From: Pseudomonas silesiensis
GTDB lineage: Bacteria; Pseudomonadota; Gammaproteobacteria; Pseudomonadales; Pseudomonadaceae
Assembly (NCBI RefSeq): GCF_001661075.1
Contig: NZ_CP014870.1
Location: 1,488,001 to 1,552,000 of the forward strand
Length of the DNA: 64,000 nt
Reading direction: 5' to 3'
A program made the position numbers and the translations under genes. Of the stretch, positions 43,693 through 50,345 are shown one piece after another (position 1 is the first letter of the stretch; each line of letters begins with the position of its first letter). A model generated the notes under the pieces. The model was not told the DNA's origin and ran no database searches. It saw nothing but the letters and a program-made list of their open reading frames with translations.

Positions 43693-44658
43693 TCAGTCAG
43701 TGGCCGCTTTGGCCGCTGTTGCTCTGTCTGCTTTCTCGCTCATGCGCCGGAAATACGTCGAGAGCAGCGCCCCGGAAATGTTGTGCCAGACGCTGAACAA
43801 TGCGCTCGGCACCGCCGCCAGCGGCGAGAAGTGCGCGCTGGCCAGGGCGGCACCCAGTCCGGAGTTTTGCATGCCGACCTCCAGCGCCAGGGATTTACGC
43901 TGGGCCAGGGGCAACTTGAACAGCCGGCCGGTGAAGTAACCCAGCAGGTAGCCGAAGCTGTTGTGCAGCATCACCACGGCCATGATCAACAGGCCGGACT
44001 CGGCGATCTTCGCCTGGCTGGCGGCGACCACCGCGGTGACGATGATCACGATGCTGACCACAGACACCAACGGCAACACTTCCACTGCGTGGCGAACCCG
44101 ATCACCGAGCACCCGCTGGGCGAGCACGCCGAGTACGATCGGCAGCAGCACCACTTGCAGGATCGACCAGAACAGCTCCATGAACGACACCGGCAACCAC
44201 GCCGAGGCCAGCAGCCAGATCAGTGCCGGGGTCAGCAGCGGAGCGAGGAGGGTGGTGACGGCGGCGATGGCCACCGACAGCGCCAGATCGCCCCGGGCCA
44301 GCCAGGTCATCACGTTCGACGAAGTGCCGCTAGGGCAGCAACCGACCAGAATCACGCCGACAGCGATTTCCGGCGGCAAGTGGAACACTTGGCAGAGCAA
44401 CCACGCCACACCGGGCATGATCACGAAATGGGCAACCACGCCCAAGGCCACGCGCCACGGATGGCGGGCGACTTCGGCGAAGTCTTCAAGCTTGAGGGTC
44501 AGGCCCATGCCGAACATCACCAGCCCCAGCAACGGGACGATGGCGCCCTTGAGGCCGATGAACCACGTCGGTTGCAGGAATGCCACGACGGCGAAAATCA
44601 GAACCCAGTAAGCGAAGGTGTTGCCGACAAAACGACTCAATGCAGCCAGTGCGCGCAT
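43693..44658 (-). CDS. Bile acid:sodium symporter family (BASS) transporter
   Basis: A 321-residue inner-membrane protein with about nine to ten helices. The family block GCCPSGTSSNVMTWLARGDLALSV is intact and EVGMQNSGLGAALA is the second hairpin motif. BASS proteins import small organic acids with sodium; pantothenate and pyruvate members are known. The start MRALAALSRFVG follows AAGGA; ten earlier codons are in frame. No adjacent gene suggests a substrate. Confidence 0.85.
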   Translation of the reverse strand: MRALAALSRFVGNTFAYWVLIFAVVAFLQPTWFIGLKGAIVPLLGLVMFGMGLTLKLEDFAEVARHPWRVALGVVAHFVIMPGVAWLLCQVFHLPPEIAVGVILVGCCPSGTSSNVMTWLARGDLALSVAIAAVTTLLAPLLTPALIWLLASAWLPVSFMELFWSILQVVLLPIVLGVLAQRVLGDRVRHAVEVLPLVSVVSIVIIVTAVVAASQAKIAESGLLIMAVVMLHNSFGYLLGYFTGRLFKLPLAQRKSLALEVGMQNSGLGAALASAHFSPLAAVPSALFSVWHNISGALLSTYFRRMSEKADRATAAKAATD

Positions 44659-44695
44659 GGCCCGATCCTTGTTATTTAGTAGCACCACCGATCGA

Positions 44696-44787
44696 ATGTG
44701 GGAGCGGGCTTGCTCGCGAAAGCGGAGTGTCAGTCAACCTCATCGCTGAATGTCAGTCCCTATTCGCGAGCAAGCCCGCTCCCACAT
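44696..44787. repeat. REPIN, GGGAGCGGGCTTGCTCGCGA type
   Basis: ATGTGGGAGCGGGCTTGCTC opens the element; its reverse complement closes it, with outward GGGAGC ends as at 2608-2699. Confidence 0.85.
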
Positions 44788-44803
44788 TATCAATCACCAA
44801 CCT

Positions 44804-45724
44804 TTAGATCCCTTGCGGCATCTCTTCCCCGCCCAGCGCTTCAACCAGCGCCGGCAGGAAGTCGCCAAACGTCAGCATCATCAGGGTGAAGCTGGCATCC
44901 AGTTGGCCCAGGGCTTCTTCGCCACCGTCCTGTTCCGCCTGGTCTTGCAGCAGGTCTTCGAACTTCAGGCGCTTGACCACCATCTTGTCGTCGAGGACGA
45001 ACGACAGCTTGTCTTGCCAGGCCAGCGACAATTGAGTGACCACTTTGCCGGTGCTCAGGTGCAGCTGGATTTCTTCGCTGGTCAGGTCCTGGCGCTTGCA
45101 ACGCACGATGCCACCGTCTTCATGGGTGTCACGCAGCTCGCACTCGTCCAGCACGAAGAAGTCGTCTGCGGCTTTCTGGGTGGTGACCCACTCCGTCATG
45201 GTTGCCGTCGGGGACATCTTCACGGTCAGTGGGCGCACCGGCAGCGTACCGATCACTTCACGCAGGGTGGACAGCAAGTCTTCGGCACGTTTCGGGCTGG
45301 CCGAGTTGACCAGGATCAGGCCCTGTTTCGGCGCGATGGCGGCAAAGGTCGACGAACGACGAATAAACGCCCGTGGCAGGAAGGCCTGGATGATTTCATC
45401 CTTGATCTGGTCGCGTTCCTTTTTGTAGACCTTGCGCATTTGCTCGGCTTCGATCTCTTCGACCTTTTCCTTCACCGCGTCGCGCACGACGCTGCCCGGC
45501 AGAATGCGTTCTTCCTTGCGGGCGCTGATCAGCAGGAAATCACCGCTGACGTGCACCAGCGGTGCATCTTCGCCCTTGCCGAACGGCGCGACGAAACCGT
45601 AGGTGGTCAACTCCTGGCTTGCACACGGACGCGCCAGTTTGGTGGCCAGTGCAGCTTCCAACGCCTCGGCATCAACAGGCAGATCTTGGGTCAGGCGATA
45701 GAGAAGCAGGTTTTTGAACCACAT
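44804..45724 (-). CDS. rdgC: Recombination-associated protein RdgC
   Basis: A 306-residue protein with the RdgC start [15 protein letters not shown] and conserved blocks [21 protein letters not shown] and [11 protein letters not shown]. RdgC is a ring-shaped DNA-binding dimer that restrains RecA loading; it is also needed for some type IV pilin variation. The gene stands alone between the BASS transporter and the tRNA cluster. Confidence 0.95.
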   Translation of the reverse strand: MWFKNLLLYRLTQDLPVDAEALEAALATKLARPCASQELTTYGFVAPFGKGEDAPLVHVSGDFLLISARKEERILPGSVVRDAVKEKVEEIEAEQMRKVYKKERDQIKDEIIQAFLPRAFIRRSSTFAAIAPKQGLILVNSASPKRAEDLLSTLREVIGTLPVRPLTVKMSPTATMTEWVTTQKAADDFFVLDECELRDTHEDGGIVRCKRQDLTSEEIQLHLSTGKVVTQLSLAWQDKLSFVLDDKMVVKRLKFEDLLQDQAEQDGGEEALGQLDASFTLMMLTFGDFLPALVEALGGEEMPQGI

Positions 45725-45835
45725 GGGGTGAGTCTCTCCTTATATACAAAGGGGGGCATTATTCTCTTCGCGGCGCCATAGGCCAACCCTTAGCTAAGCC
45801 TTTGGAAGGCCTGCAAAAATTATTTAAAAAAGTGC

Positions 45836-45864
45836 TTGCCAGAGGTGGGGGTGCTCCGTAGAAT
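45836..45864 (+). promoter_or_regulatory. Sigma-70 promoter of the first tRNA-Val/Asp pair
   Basis: TTGCCA (-35) and TAGAAT (-10) are 17 bases apart, followed by a GC-rich discriminator (GCGCGCC), the layout of stringently controlled stable-RNA promoters. Confidence 0.75.
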
Positions 45865-45885
45865 GCGCGCCACACCGAACGTGAA

Positions 45886-45961
45886 GGGTGATTAGCTCAG
45901 CTGGGAGAGCGTCTGCCTTACAAGCAGAATGTCGGCGGTTCGATCCCGTCATCACCCACCA
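45886..45961 (+). tRNA. tRNA-Val (TAC), copy 1
   Basis: A 76-base cloverleaf with acceptor GGGTGAT, anticodon loop CTTACAA (anticodon TAC), T-loop GGTTCGATCCC and an encoded CCA end. It is identical to copy 2 at 46245. Confidence 0.97.
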
Positions 45962-45980
45962 TTCGCATTCAGTGTTACGC

Positions 45981-46057
45981 GCAGCGGTAGTTCAGTCGGT
46001 TAGAATACCGGCCTGTCACGCCGGGGGTCGCGGGTTCGAGTCCCGTCCGCTGCGCCA
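45981..46057 (+). tRNA. tRNA-Asp (GTC), copy 1
   Basis: A 77-base cloverleaf with acceptor GCAGCGG, anticodon loop CTGTCAC (anticodon GTC), T-loop GGTTCGAGTCC and encoded CCA. It lies 19 bases after tRNA-Val on the same transcript. Confidence 0.97.
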
Positions 46058-46095
46058 TATTCGGTTACCTGGAACGCTGAACGCCAGGTCACCAC

Positions 46096-46123
46096 GGAAA
46101 AGCCCGCTCACGCGGGTTTTTTT
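46096..46123 (+). terminator. Terminator after the first tRNA pair
   Basis: The stem AGCCCGC / GCGGGTT-like with loop TCAC is followed by seven T residues. Confidence 0.8.
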
Positions 46124-46193
46124 CTGTCCGAAGTTCCTGCAGGAAGCGTTGTTTCACCGGTTTTTAGATTTTTTTGATAATTTATCAATTAAA

Positions 46194-46223
46194 TCAACAC
46201 TTTATAAAAACCTGTGGCATAAT
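46194..46223 (+). promoter_or_regulatory. Probable promoter of the second tRNA pair
   Basis: TCAACA (-35-like) and CATAAT (-10) are 18 bases apart in an AT-rich stretch, 22 bases before tRNA-Val copy 2. It differs in sequence from the first promoter. Confidence 0.5.
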
Positions 46224-46244
46224 GTGCCCCGCAACGAAGGTAAA

Positions 46245-46320
46245 GGGTGATTAGCTCAGCTGGGAGAGCGTCTGCCTTACAAGCAGAATGTCGGCGGTTC
46301 GATCCCGTCATCACCCACCA
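46245..46320 (+). tRNA. tRNA-Val (TAC), copy 2
   Basis: Identical to copy 1 over all 76 bases, including the encoded CCA. Confidence 0.97.
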
Positions 46321-46335
46321 CTTTCAACGCTACGC

Positions 46336-46412
46336 GCAGCGGTAGTTCAGTCGGTTAGAATACCGGCCTGTCACGCCGGGGGTCGCGGGTTCGAGTCCCG
46401 TCCGCTGCGCCA
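46336..46412 (+). tRNA. tRNA-Asp (GTC), copy 2
   Basis: Identical to copy 1 over all 77 bases; 15 bases after tRNA-Val copy 2. Confidence 0.97.
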
Positions 46413-46451
46413 TATTCGGTTATCTGGAATGCTGAACGCCAGATCACCAAA

Positions 46452-46480
46452 CAGAAAGCCCGCCTAGTGCGGGCTTTCTG
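46452..46480 (+). terminator. Terminator-like hairpin after the second tRNA pair
   Basis: CAGAAAGCCCGC and GCGGGCTTTCTG form a perfect stem around a CTAGT loop, but the T-tract is short. Confidence 0.65.
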
Positions 46481-46510
46481 CTGTCTGGAGATTGGCTTTT
46501 TCGCTTTTCC

Positions 46511-46540
46511 CCCTGTAGGAGCAAGCTCGCTCCTACAGGG
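46511..46540. repeat. Short REP palindrome
   Basis: CCCTGTAGGAGC and GCTCCTACAGGG flank a short core (AAGCTC): two REP ends fused with almost no loop. Confidence 0.7.
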
Positions 46541-46702
46541 CGAAGATGACAGACTCTTCATCCTCCAATTCTAGAAATGCGTTGAAACACCTGAACTTAT
46601 CAGGCATTTCCTGCTCTCATGCCGGTAGCCATTGGTCGTGGCCGCCTGATAAGCTCGCGGCTTTACTCGATTGCCCTTTAGGCGCATGAACAAGGAAATA
46701 GC

Positions 46703-47419
46703 ATGAAACAGCATCGGTTGGCGGCGGCGGTGGCCCTGGTTGGCCTGGTACTAGCGGGTTGTGATTCGCAGACCAGCGTAGAGCTCAAAACCCCGGCGCA
46801 AAAAGCTTCCTACGGGATTGGCCTGAACATGGGCAAGAGCCTGGCTCAGGAAGGCATGGATGACCTGGACTCCAAAGCCGTTGCCCAGGGCATCGAAGAT
46901 GCCGTCGGCAAGAAAGAACAGAAGCTGAAAGACGAAGAGCTGGTCGAAGCCTTCGCAGCTCTGCAAAAGCGTGCTGAAGAGCGTATGGCCAAGATGAGCG
47001 AGGAGTCGGCAACCGCCGGCAAGAAATTCCTCGAAGACAACGCCAAGAAAGCCGGTGTCACCACCACTGCTTCGGGCCTGCAGTACGAAGTGGTCAAGAA
47101 AGCCGATGGCGCACAGCCTAAGCCGACCGATGTAGTGACCGTTCACTACACCGGCACCCTGACCAACGGCACCGTGTTCGACAGCTCCGTCGAGCGTGGC
47201 AGCCCGATCGATCTGCCGGTCAGCGGTGTAATCCCGGGTTGGGTCGAAGGCCTGCAACTGATGCACGTTGGCGAGAAGTACAAACTGTACATTCCTAGCG
47301 AGCTGGCTTACGGCGCCCAGAGCCCGAGCCCGGCGATTCCAGCCAACTCGGTGCTGGTATTCGACCTGGAGCTGATGGGGATCAAGGACCCGGCAAAACA
47401 GGACGACGCTGCCAAGTAA
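46703..47419 (+). CDS. FKBP-type peptidyl-prolyl isomerase lipoprotein (Mip/FkpA-like)
   Basis: A 238-residue protein. The lipobox LAGC places Cys20 at the mature N-terminus. Residues about 30-115 are the helical dimerisation domain (KASYGIGLNMGKSL). Residues about 125-228 are the FKBP domain with VHYTGTLTNGTVFDSS and VIPGWVEGLQLMHVGEKYKL, all active-site aromatics kept. It would fold envelope proteins at the periplasmic face of the outer membrane. A strong terminator follows. Confidence 0.92.
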   Translation: MKQHRLAAAVALVGLVLAGCDSQTSVELKTPAQKASYGIGLNMGKSLAQEGMDDLDSKAVAQGIEDAVGKKEQKLKDEELVEAFAALQKRAEERMAKMSEESATAGKKFLEDNAKKAGVTTTASGLQYEVVKKADGAQPKPTDVVTVHYTGTLTNGTVFDSSVERGSPIDLPVSGVIPGWVEGLQLMHVGEKYKLYIPSELAYGAQSPSPAIPANSVLVFDLELMGIKDPAKQDDAAK

Positions 47420-47437
47420 TCGGCGTCTGTTACAACG

Positions 47438-47467
47438 ACAACGCCTCGCTTATGCGAGGCGTTGTTG
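47438..47467 (+). terminator. Rho-independent terminator of the FKBP gene
   Basis: ACAACGCCTCGC and GCGAGGCGTTGT form a perfect 12-base stem around TTAT. Confidence 0.8.
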
Positions 47468-47669
47468 CATCTGGCGTTCAGCAAGGGTAAACAAAGCGAA
47501 CGGATGCTGAACGCTGGAGTCATAGCCATTGAGGGCGCCCGTGCTATCCGCGCCAGAGCGCCAAGTCAATGAAATCTTGGGTTTTTTTAGGTGAGTAAAA
47601 AACGCCCGATCTGAGCTCAGCCCTTATGAAACGGGGCCTTCAGCCGCGAAATGCAGCTCTGTTCACAAG

Positions 47670-47694
47670 GTTATCCACAATTTGTGTGGATAAC
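47670..47694. promoter_or_regulatory. Inverted pair of perfect DnaA boxes
   Basis: TTATCCACA (47671-47679) and TGTGGATAA (47685-47693) are both exact consensus DnaA boxes in opposite orientation, inside 10-base inverted arms around ATTTG. They sit 19 bases before the YkvA-like start codon. Confidence 0.7.
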
Positions 47695-47712
47695 ATTTCA
47701 GCGGGAGAATTT

Positions 47713-48168
47713 ATGAAAGCGCCCTGGAATTTCGCTCGTTTTCTACCACTCGCCGGACGTCTGCTCGCCCGTGGACGTTTGCCGACCTTGCTGTTCGCTG
47801 TCGCCAGCAAAGGTGCCACCCAAGGCAACCGGCTGGGCAAGCTCAAGGATGATCTGCGCTTGTTACAAGCGCTGTGCCTGGCCTATTGGCGAGGCGAGTA
47901 CCGCGCCATCAGCCCGAAAGCGCTGATATCGGTGGTCGCAGGCTTAATGTATTTCCTCAGTCCGGTGGATGCAATTCCTGACTTCATTCCAATGTTCGGC
48001 ATGCTCGATGACATCGCCGTGCTGGCCTGGCTGATGAAAGTCCTCGACGACGAACTTAACGCCTTCCGCGCCTGGCGCAAACGCCAGCTACCGGAGAAGC
48101 TCGCCATTGTCGAGCGCCTGCCCGATACCCCGGAGCAACTCAAGCTTCAGCACCCGAAAAAGCACTGA
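47713..48168 (+). CDS. YkvA-family (DUF1232) membrane protein
   Basis: A 151-residue protein. The DUF1232 core is VVAGLMYFLSPVDAIPDFIP near residues 76-95, followed by GMLDDIAVLAWLMK. The family is widespread but uncharacterised. The start MKAPWNFARF follows GCGGGAG; the longer frame crosses the DnaA-box palindrome and is not preferred. Confidence 0.85.
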   Translation: MKAPWNFARFLPLAGRLLARGRLPTLLFAVASKGATQGNRLGKLKDDLRLLQALCLAYWRGEYRAISPKALISVVAGLMYFLSPVDAIPDFIPMFGMLDDIAVLAWLMKVLDDELNAFRAWRKRQLPEKLAIVERLPDTPEQLKLQHPKKH

Positions 48169-48281
48169 GCCCCTTCAAGACGTCCTTATATTCAAACCCC
48201 TCGCGACCTTAGCCGCTGTTAGGATTACACTTCTAGGGAAAAGTGCCGACTCGCTAAGTGTCGTTGTCCTACGGGGAAGTC

Positions 48282-48623
48282 ATGGATATCCAGATAATCA
48301 CACGCGAAGGCGAGCCCGAGTATGCAGTTCTGCCGTGGGCTCAGTATCAGGCTCTACTGAAAGCAGCAGGCATCAACCAGCAACCGCCGCAGATCGCCCC
48401 AGAGCGTCATGGGGCATCACCCGACCCGACGCTTCCGGGTCTGGATCAACTACGCAGTTTGCGCGAAGGGAAGGGCATCGCCATCGAGGCGCTGGCCCGC
48501 ACGGTAGGCATCAGCCCGTCTTATCTGGCCTTGATCGAAAGTGGCGAGCGTCAACCCGACGCTGCGATTCGCCGCAGCCTGGCCTGGGAAATGACGGTGC
48601 CAGGGTGGAGGGATGAATCGTGA
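48282..48623 (+). CDS. XRE-type helix-turn-helix regulator
   Basis: A 113-residue protein. The N-terminal 35 residues (MDIQIITREGEPEYAVLPWA) look like the short beta-rich module seen before some antitoxin HTH domains. The HTH is LRSLREGKGIAIEALARTVG, then ISPSYLALIESGERQPD. It overlaps the next gene by 4 bases (GTGA). It may repress its own three-gene unit. An antitoxin role is possible but unproven, because the partner is not a known toxin. Confidence 0.75.
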   Translation: MDIQIITREGEPEYAVLPWAQYQALLKAAGINQQPPQIAPERHGASPDPTLPGLDQLRSLREGKGIAIEALARTVGISPSYLALIESGERQPDAAIRRSLAWEMTVPGWRDES

Positions 48624-48991
48624 GCGTACGCATCAGTCGTCAACATTGGGATGGATTACTCGGCGAGCTGGATCAGGCCCGTCGTCAACGTCACCTTCTG
48701 ACTTATCGCGCATTGCTGGAGCGTCTGCAGCTGCCGACGCCGGCCATGCAAACCTTGACCGCCGCCCTTGAGCACCTGGCCGCGCTGGATGCCAAGGCCG
48801 AACAGCCTTTGCGCAGTTCGCTGGTGATCAGCCAGGGCGCCAGTCGCCTGCCGCGCACCGGCTTTTTTGAATGCGTGGAACGTCTGGGGCGTTTTTCCGG
48901 ACCATCCGATGGCGTCGCCGCCGCATCCTGGCATGCCTCGGAAGTGGTGCGAGTGTTCGAGTACGAATACCCCGAATCGGCGGAAGCCTGA
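48620..48991 (+). CDS. Hypothetical protein coupled to the HTH regulator
   Basis: A 123-residue protein with a GTG start overlapping the HTH stop. The N-terminal half is helical (WDGLLGELDQARRQRHLLTY, then LLERLQLPTPAMQTL). The C-terminal half is less regular and ends FEYEYPESAEA. I do not recognise a family. It is followed at once (GTG one base after the stop) by the Sel1-repeat protein, so all three are translationally coupled. Confidence 0.7.
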   Translation: MSVRISRQHWDGLLGELDQARRQRHLLTYRALLERLQLPTPAMQTLTAALEHLAALDAKAEQPLRSSLVISQGASRLPRTGFFECVERLGRFSGPSDGVAAASWHASEVVRVFEYEYPESAEA

Positions 48992-49399
48992 GTGTTCCTG
49001 CGACTCAAGGCGCGGGCCGGTTACTGGCTGGCCCGGCGTTTGTTTCACTGGTCATGGTTCGTCCGCCAGCCCCGAGGCTGGAGCTGGCTCGAGGGCCAGT
49101 TTGCACGCATGGCCAACCTGGGGGACGTTGGCGCTCAAAGCTTCTACGGGCACATCCTGACCTTTCGCGGTGTTGGCCTTGGTGCTCGTGAGGAAGGCGT
49201 GCGCTTGTTGCGCCTGGCGGCGTTGGCGGGCGATGGCAAGGCGGCGTACCAGGTGGGTGTGATCAGCCTGGCGGGAACGGCGAGCAAGGCGCCGGATCCG
49301 GTTGAGGCGGCGCGGTTCTGGGAGATGGCGGCGAAGGCGGGGCATCCGTTGGCCGAGATCAAGCTTAAAGCGTTGGCGACACGCGGTTGTGCCGATTAG
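48992..49399 (+). CDS. Sel1-repeat (SLR) protein
   Basis: A 135-residue protein. The N-terminal 30 residues are basic and aromatic (RAGYWLARRLFHWSWFVRQP) and may contact membrane. Two Sel1-type repeats follow: EGVRLLRLAALAGDGKAAYQ, then PVEAARFWEMAAKAGHPLAE. Such alpha-alpha repeats mediate protein contacts. Third and last gene of the HTH trio; no signal peptide of the standard sort. Confidence 0.75.
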   Translation: MFLRLKARAGYWLARRLFHWSWFVRQPRGWSWLEGQFARMANLGDVGAQSFYGHILTFRGVGLGAREEGVRLLRLAALAGDGKAAYQVGVISLAGTASKAPDPVEAARFWEMAAKAGHPLAEIKLKALATRGCAD

Positions 49400-49809
49400 C
49401 CACCTGCGTATCTGGCAAACAAACATTGTGTCAGAGATACCTCTCGCCACGTTTTGCGTTTAGGTAGCGAAATTTCTGGGCAAGGTTGTCGGAAGTTTCC
49501 TTCAAAACGCGGCGACTTTCGTGAACTGGTGCGCGATGAGTTCAGTCGTTAGGCTTTGGGGGTCGCTGCATATCCAGCGGCAGGGTGTAGGAACCCTTCA
49601 AGACTTTTAAGGTGACATTGGCGTCGATACTTGATTGCGGCCGTTGAAATGCGTCCGTAAAATTCGTTGCGGCGGCTATGTGTGGGCACGCTTCGGCGTG
49701 GTCGAGTTTTCGCCCTAAAAGTCTCGATATTCCTACCCCACGCATAGCTGCCACCCTAACCAGTAGGAAGGTGGATGGCAGTTCCTATCTTCACTTTTAG
49801 GGTTTCCAT
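49400..49809. other. 410-base region with no supported gene
   Basis: A minus-strand 70-codon frame (49542-49754) exists, but it lacks a ribosome site and does not look like a protein I know. The last 60 bases hold a hairpin with arms CTGCCA (49748-49753) and TGGCAG (49776-49781), just ahead of the next gene. The first part is not recognisable. Confidence 0.45.
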
Positions 49810-50136
49810 ATGACCACATTGCATCCCGATCCACCTTACGAAAAACCAACTCCTCATCCCGAAAACCGCTTCATGGCACTCACCAGCAACTGCGACGACA
49901 TGCCCACGTTGTTCGTCGATACCCACGCGTCACTTGATGTTTTGTATGACACGGCCCACTACCGAATCCGCGCGGTAACCCAAGTGCTGGAGAACCTCTC
50001 CATGCGCGGTTCGATCGACTGTGAGTCGTTCATCCTCAGTGACTTTGCCTTACTCTGTGCCATTCCACTGCGCGATGGCTGCGATGTGCTGGATGTGATT
50101 GGGCGGCGGTTGCGGGCTCGGTCAGCGGCGAATTAG
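49810..50136 (+). CDS. Conserved pseudomonad hypothetical protein (DUF6124-like pattern)
   Basis: A 108-residue protein. The N-terminus is proline-rich and probably flexible. The core is LFVDTHASLDVLYDTAHYRI, then LSDFALLCAIPLRDGCDVLD. I recall similar small paralogues in many Pseudomonas genomes, often with this VDTHASLD-type block, but their function is unknown and the DUF assignment is tentative. A weak AGGG site and a leader hairpin lie upstream. Confidence 0.6.
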   Translation: MTTLHPDPPYEKPTPHPENRFMALTSNCDDMPTLFVDTHASLDVLYDTAHYRIRAVTQVLENLSMRGSIDCESFILSDFALLCAIPLRDGCDVLDVIGRRLRARSAAN

Positions 50137-50165
50137 TTCAGCGATTTGTAGTGTCTGAGCTGGCC

Positions 50166-50190
50166 TCTTCGCGGGCTTGCCCGCGATGAC
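50166..50190. repeat. Solitary REP (half element)
   Basis: TCTTCGCGGGCTTGCCCGCGA is a self-complementary REP tail without a mate nearby. Confidence 0.55.
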
Positions 50191-50251
50191 TTCCGCCCAA
50201 TCAGCGCTGCCCATCAGCAATTCACCCTCTCGCCCAGGCACCGCCTGGCAA

Positions 50252-50292
50252 TAAAAAAAGGACTGAGTGCAAAAATGCACTCAGTCCTTTCT
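50252..50292 (-). terminator. Rho-independent terminator of prc
   Basis: On the minus strand, AAGGACTGAGTGCA pairs with TGCACTCAGTCCTT and is followed by seven T residues. Confidence 0.9.
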
Positions 50293-50345
50293 TCACGACT
50301 TTATGAAGACGCTCCTGGGAGCGTCAGTATTAAATCGCCATCACC

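Noticed and set aside
45888..46250. A 120-codon frame running through the tRNA genes
   Set aside because: It lies on two perfect tRNA cloverleaves and a terminator.
49542..49754. A 70-codon minus-strand frame in the gap before 49810
   Set aside because: No ribosome site, no recognisable family, and its 5' end overlaps the leader hairpin of the next gene.
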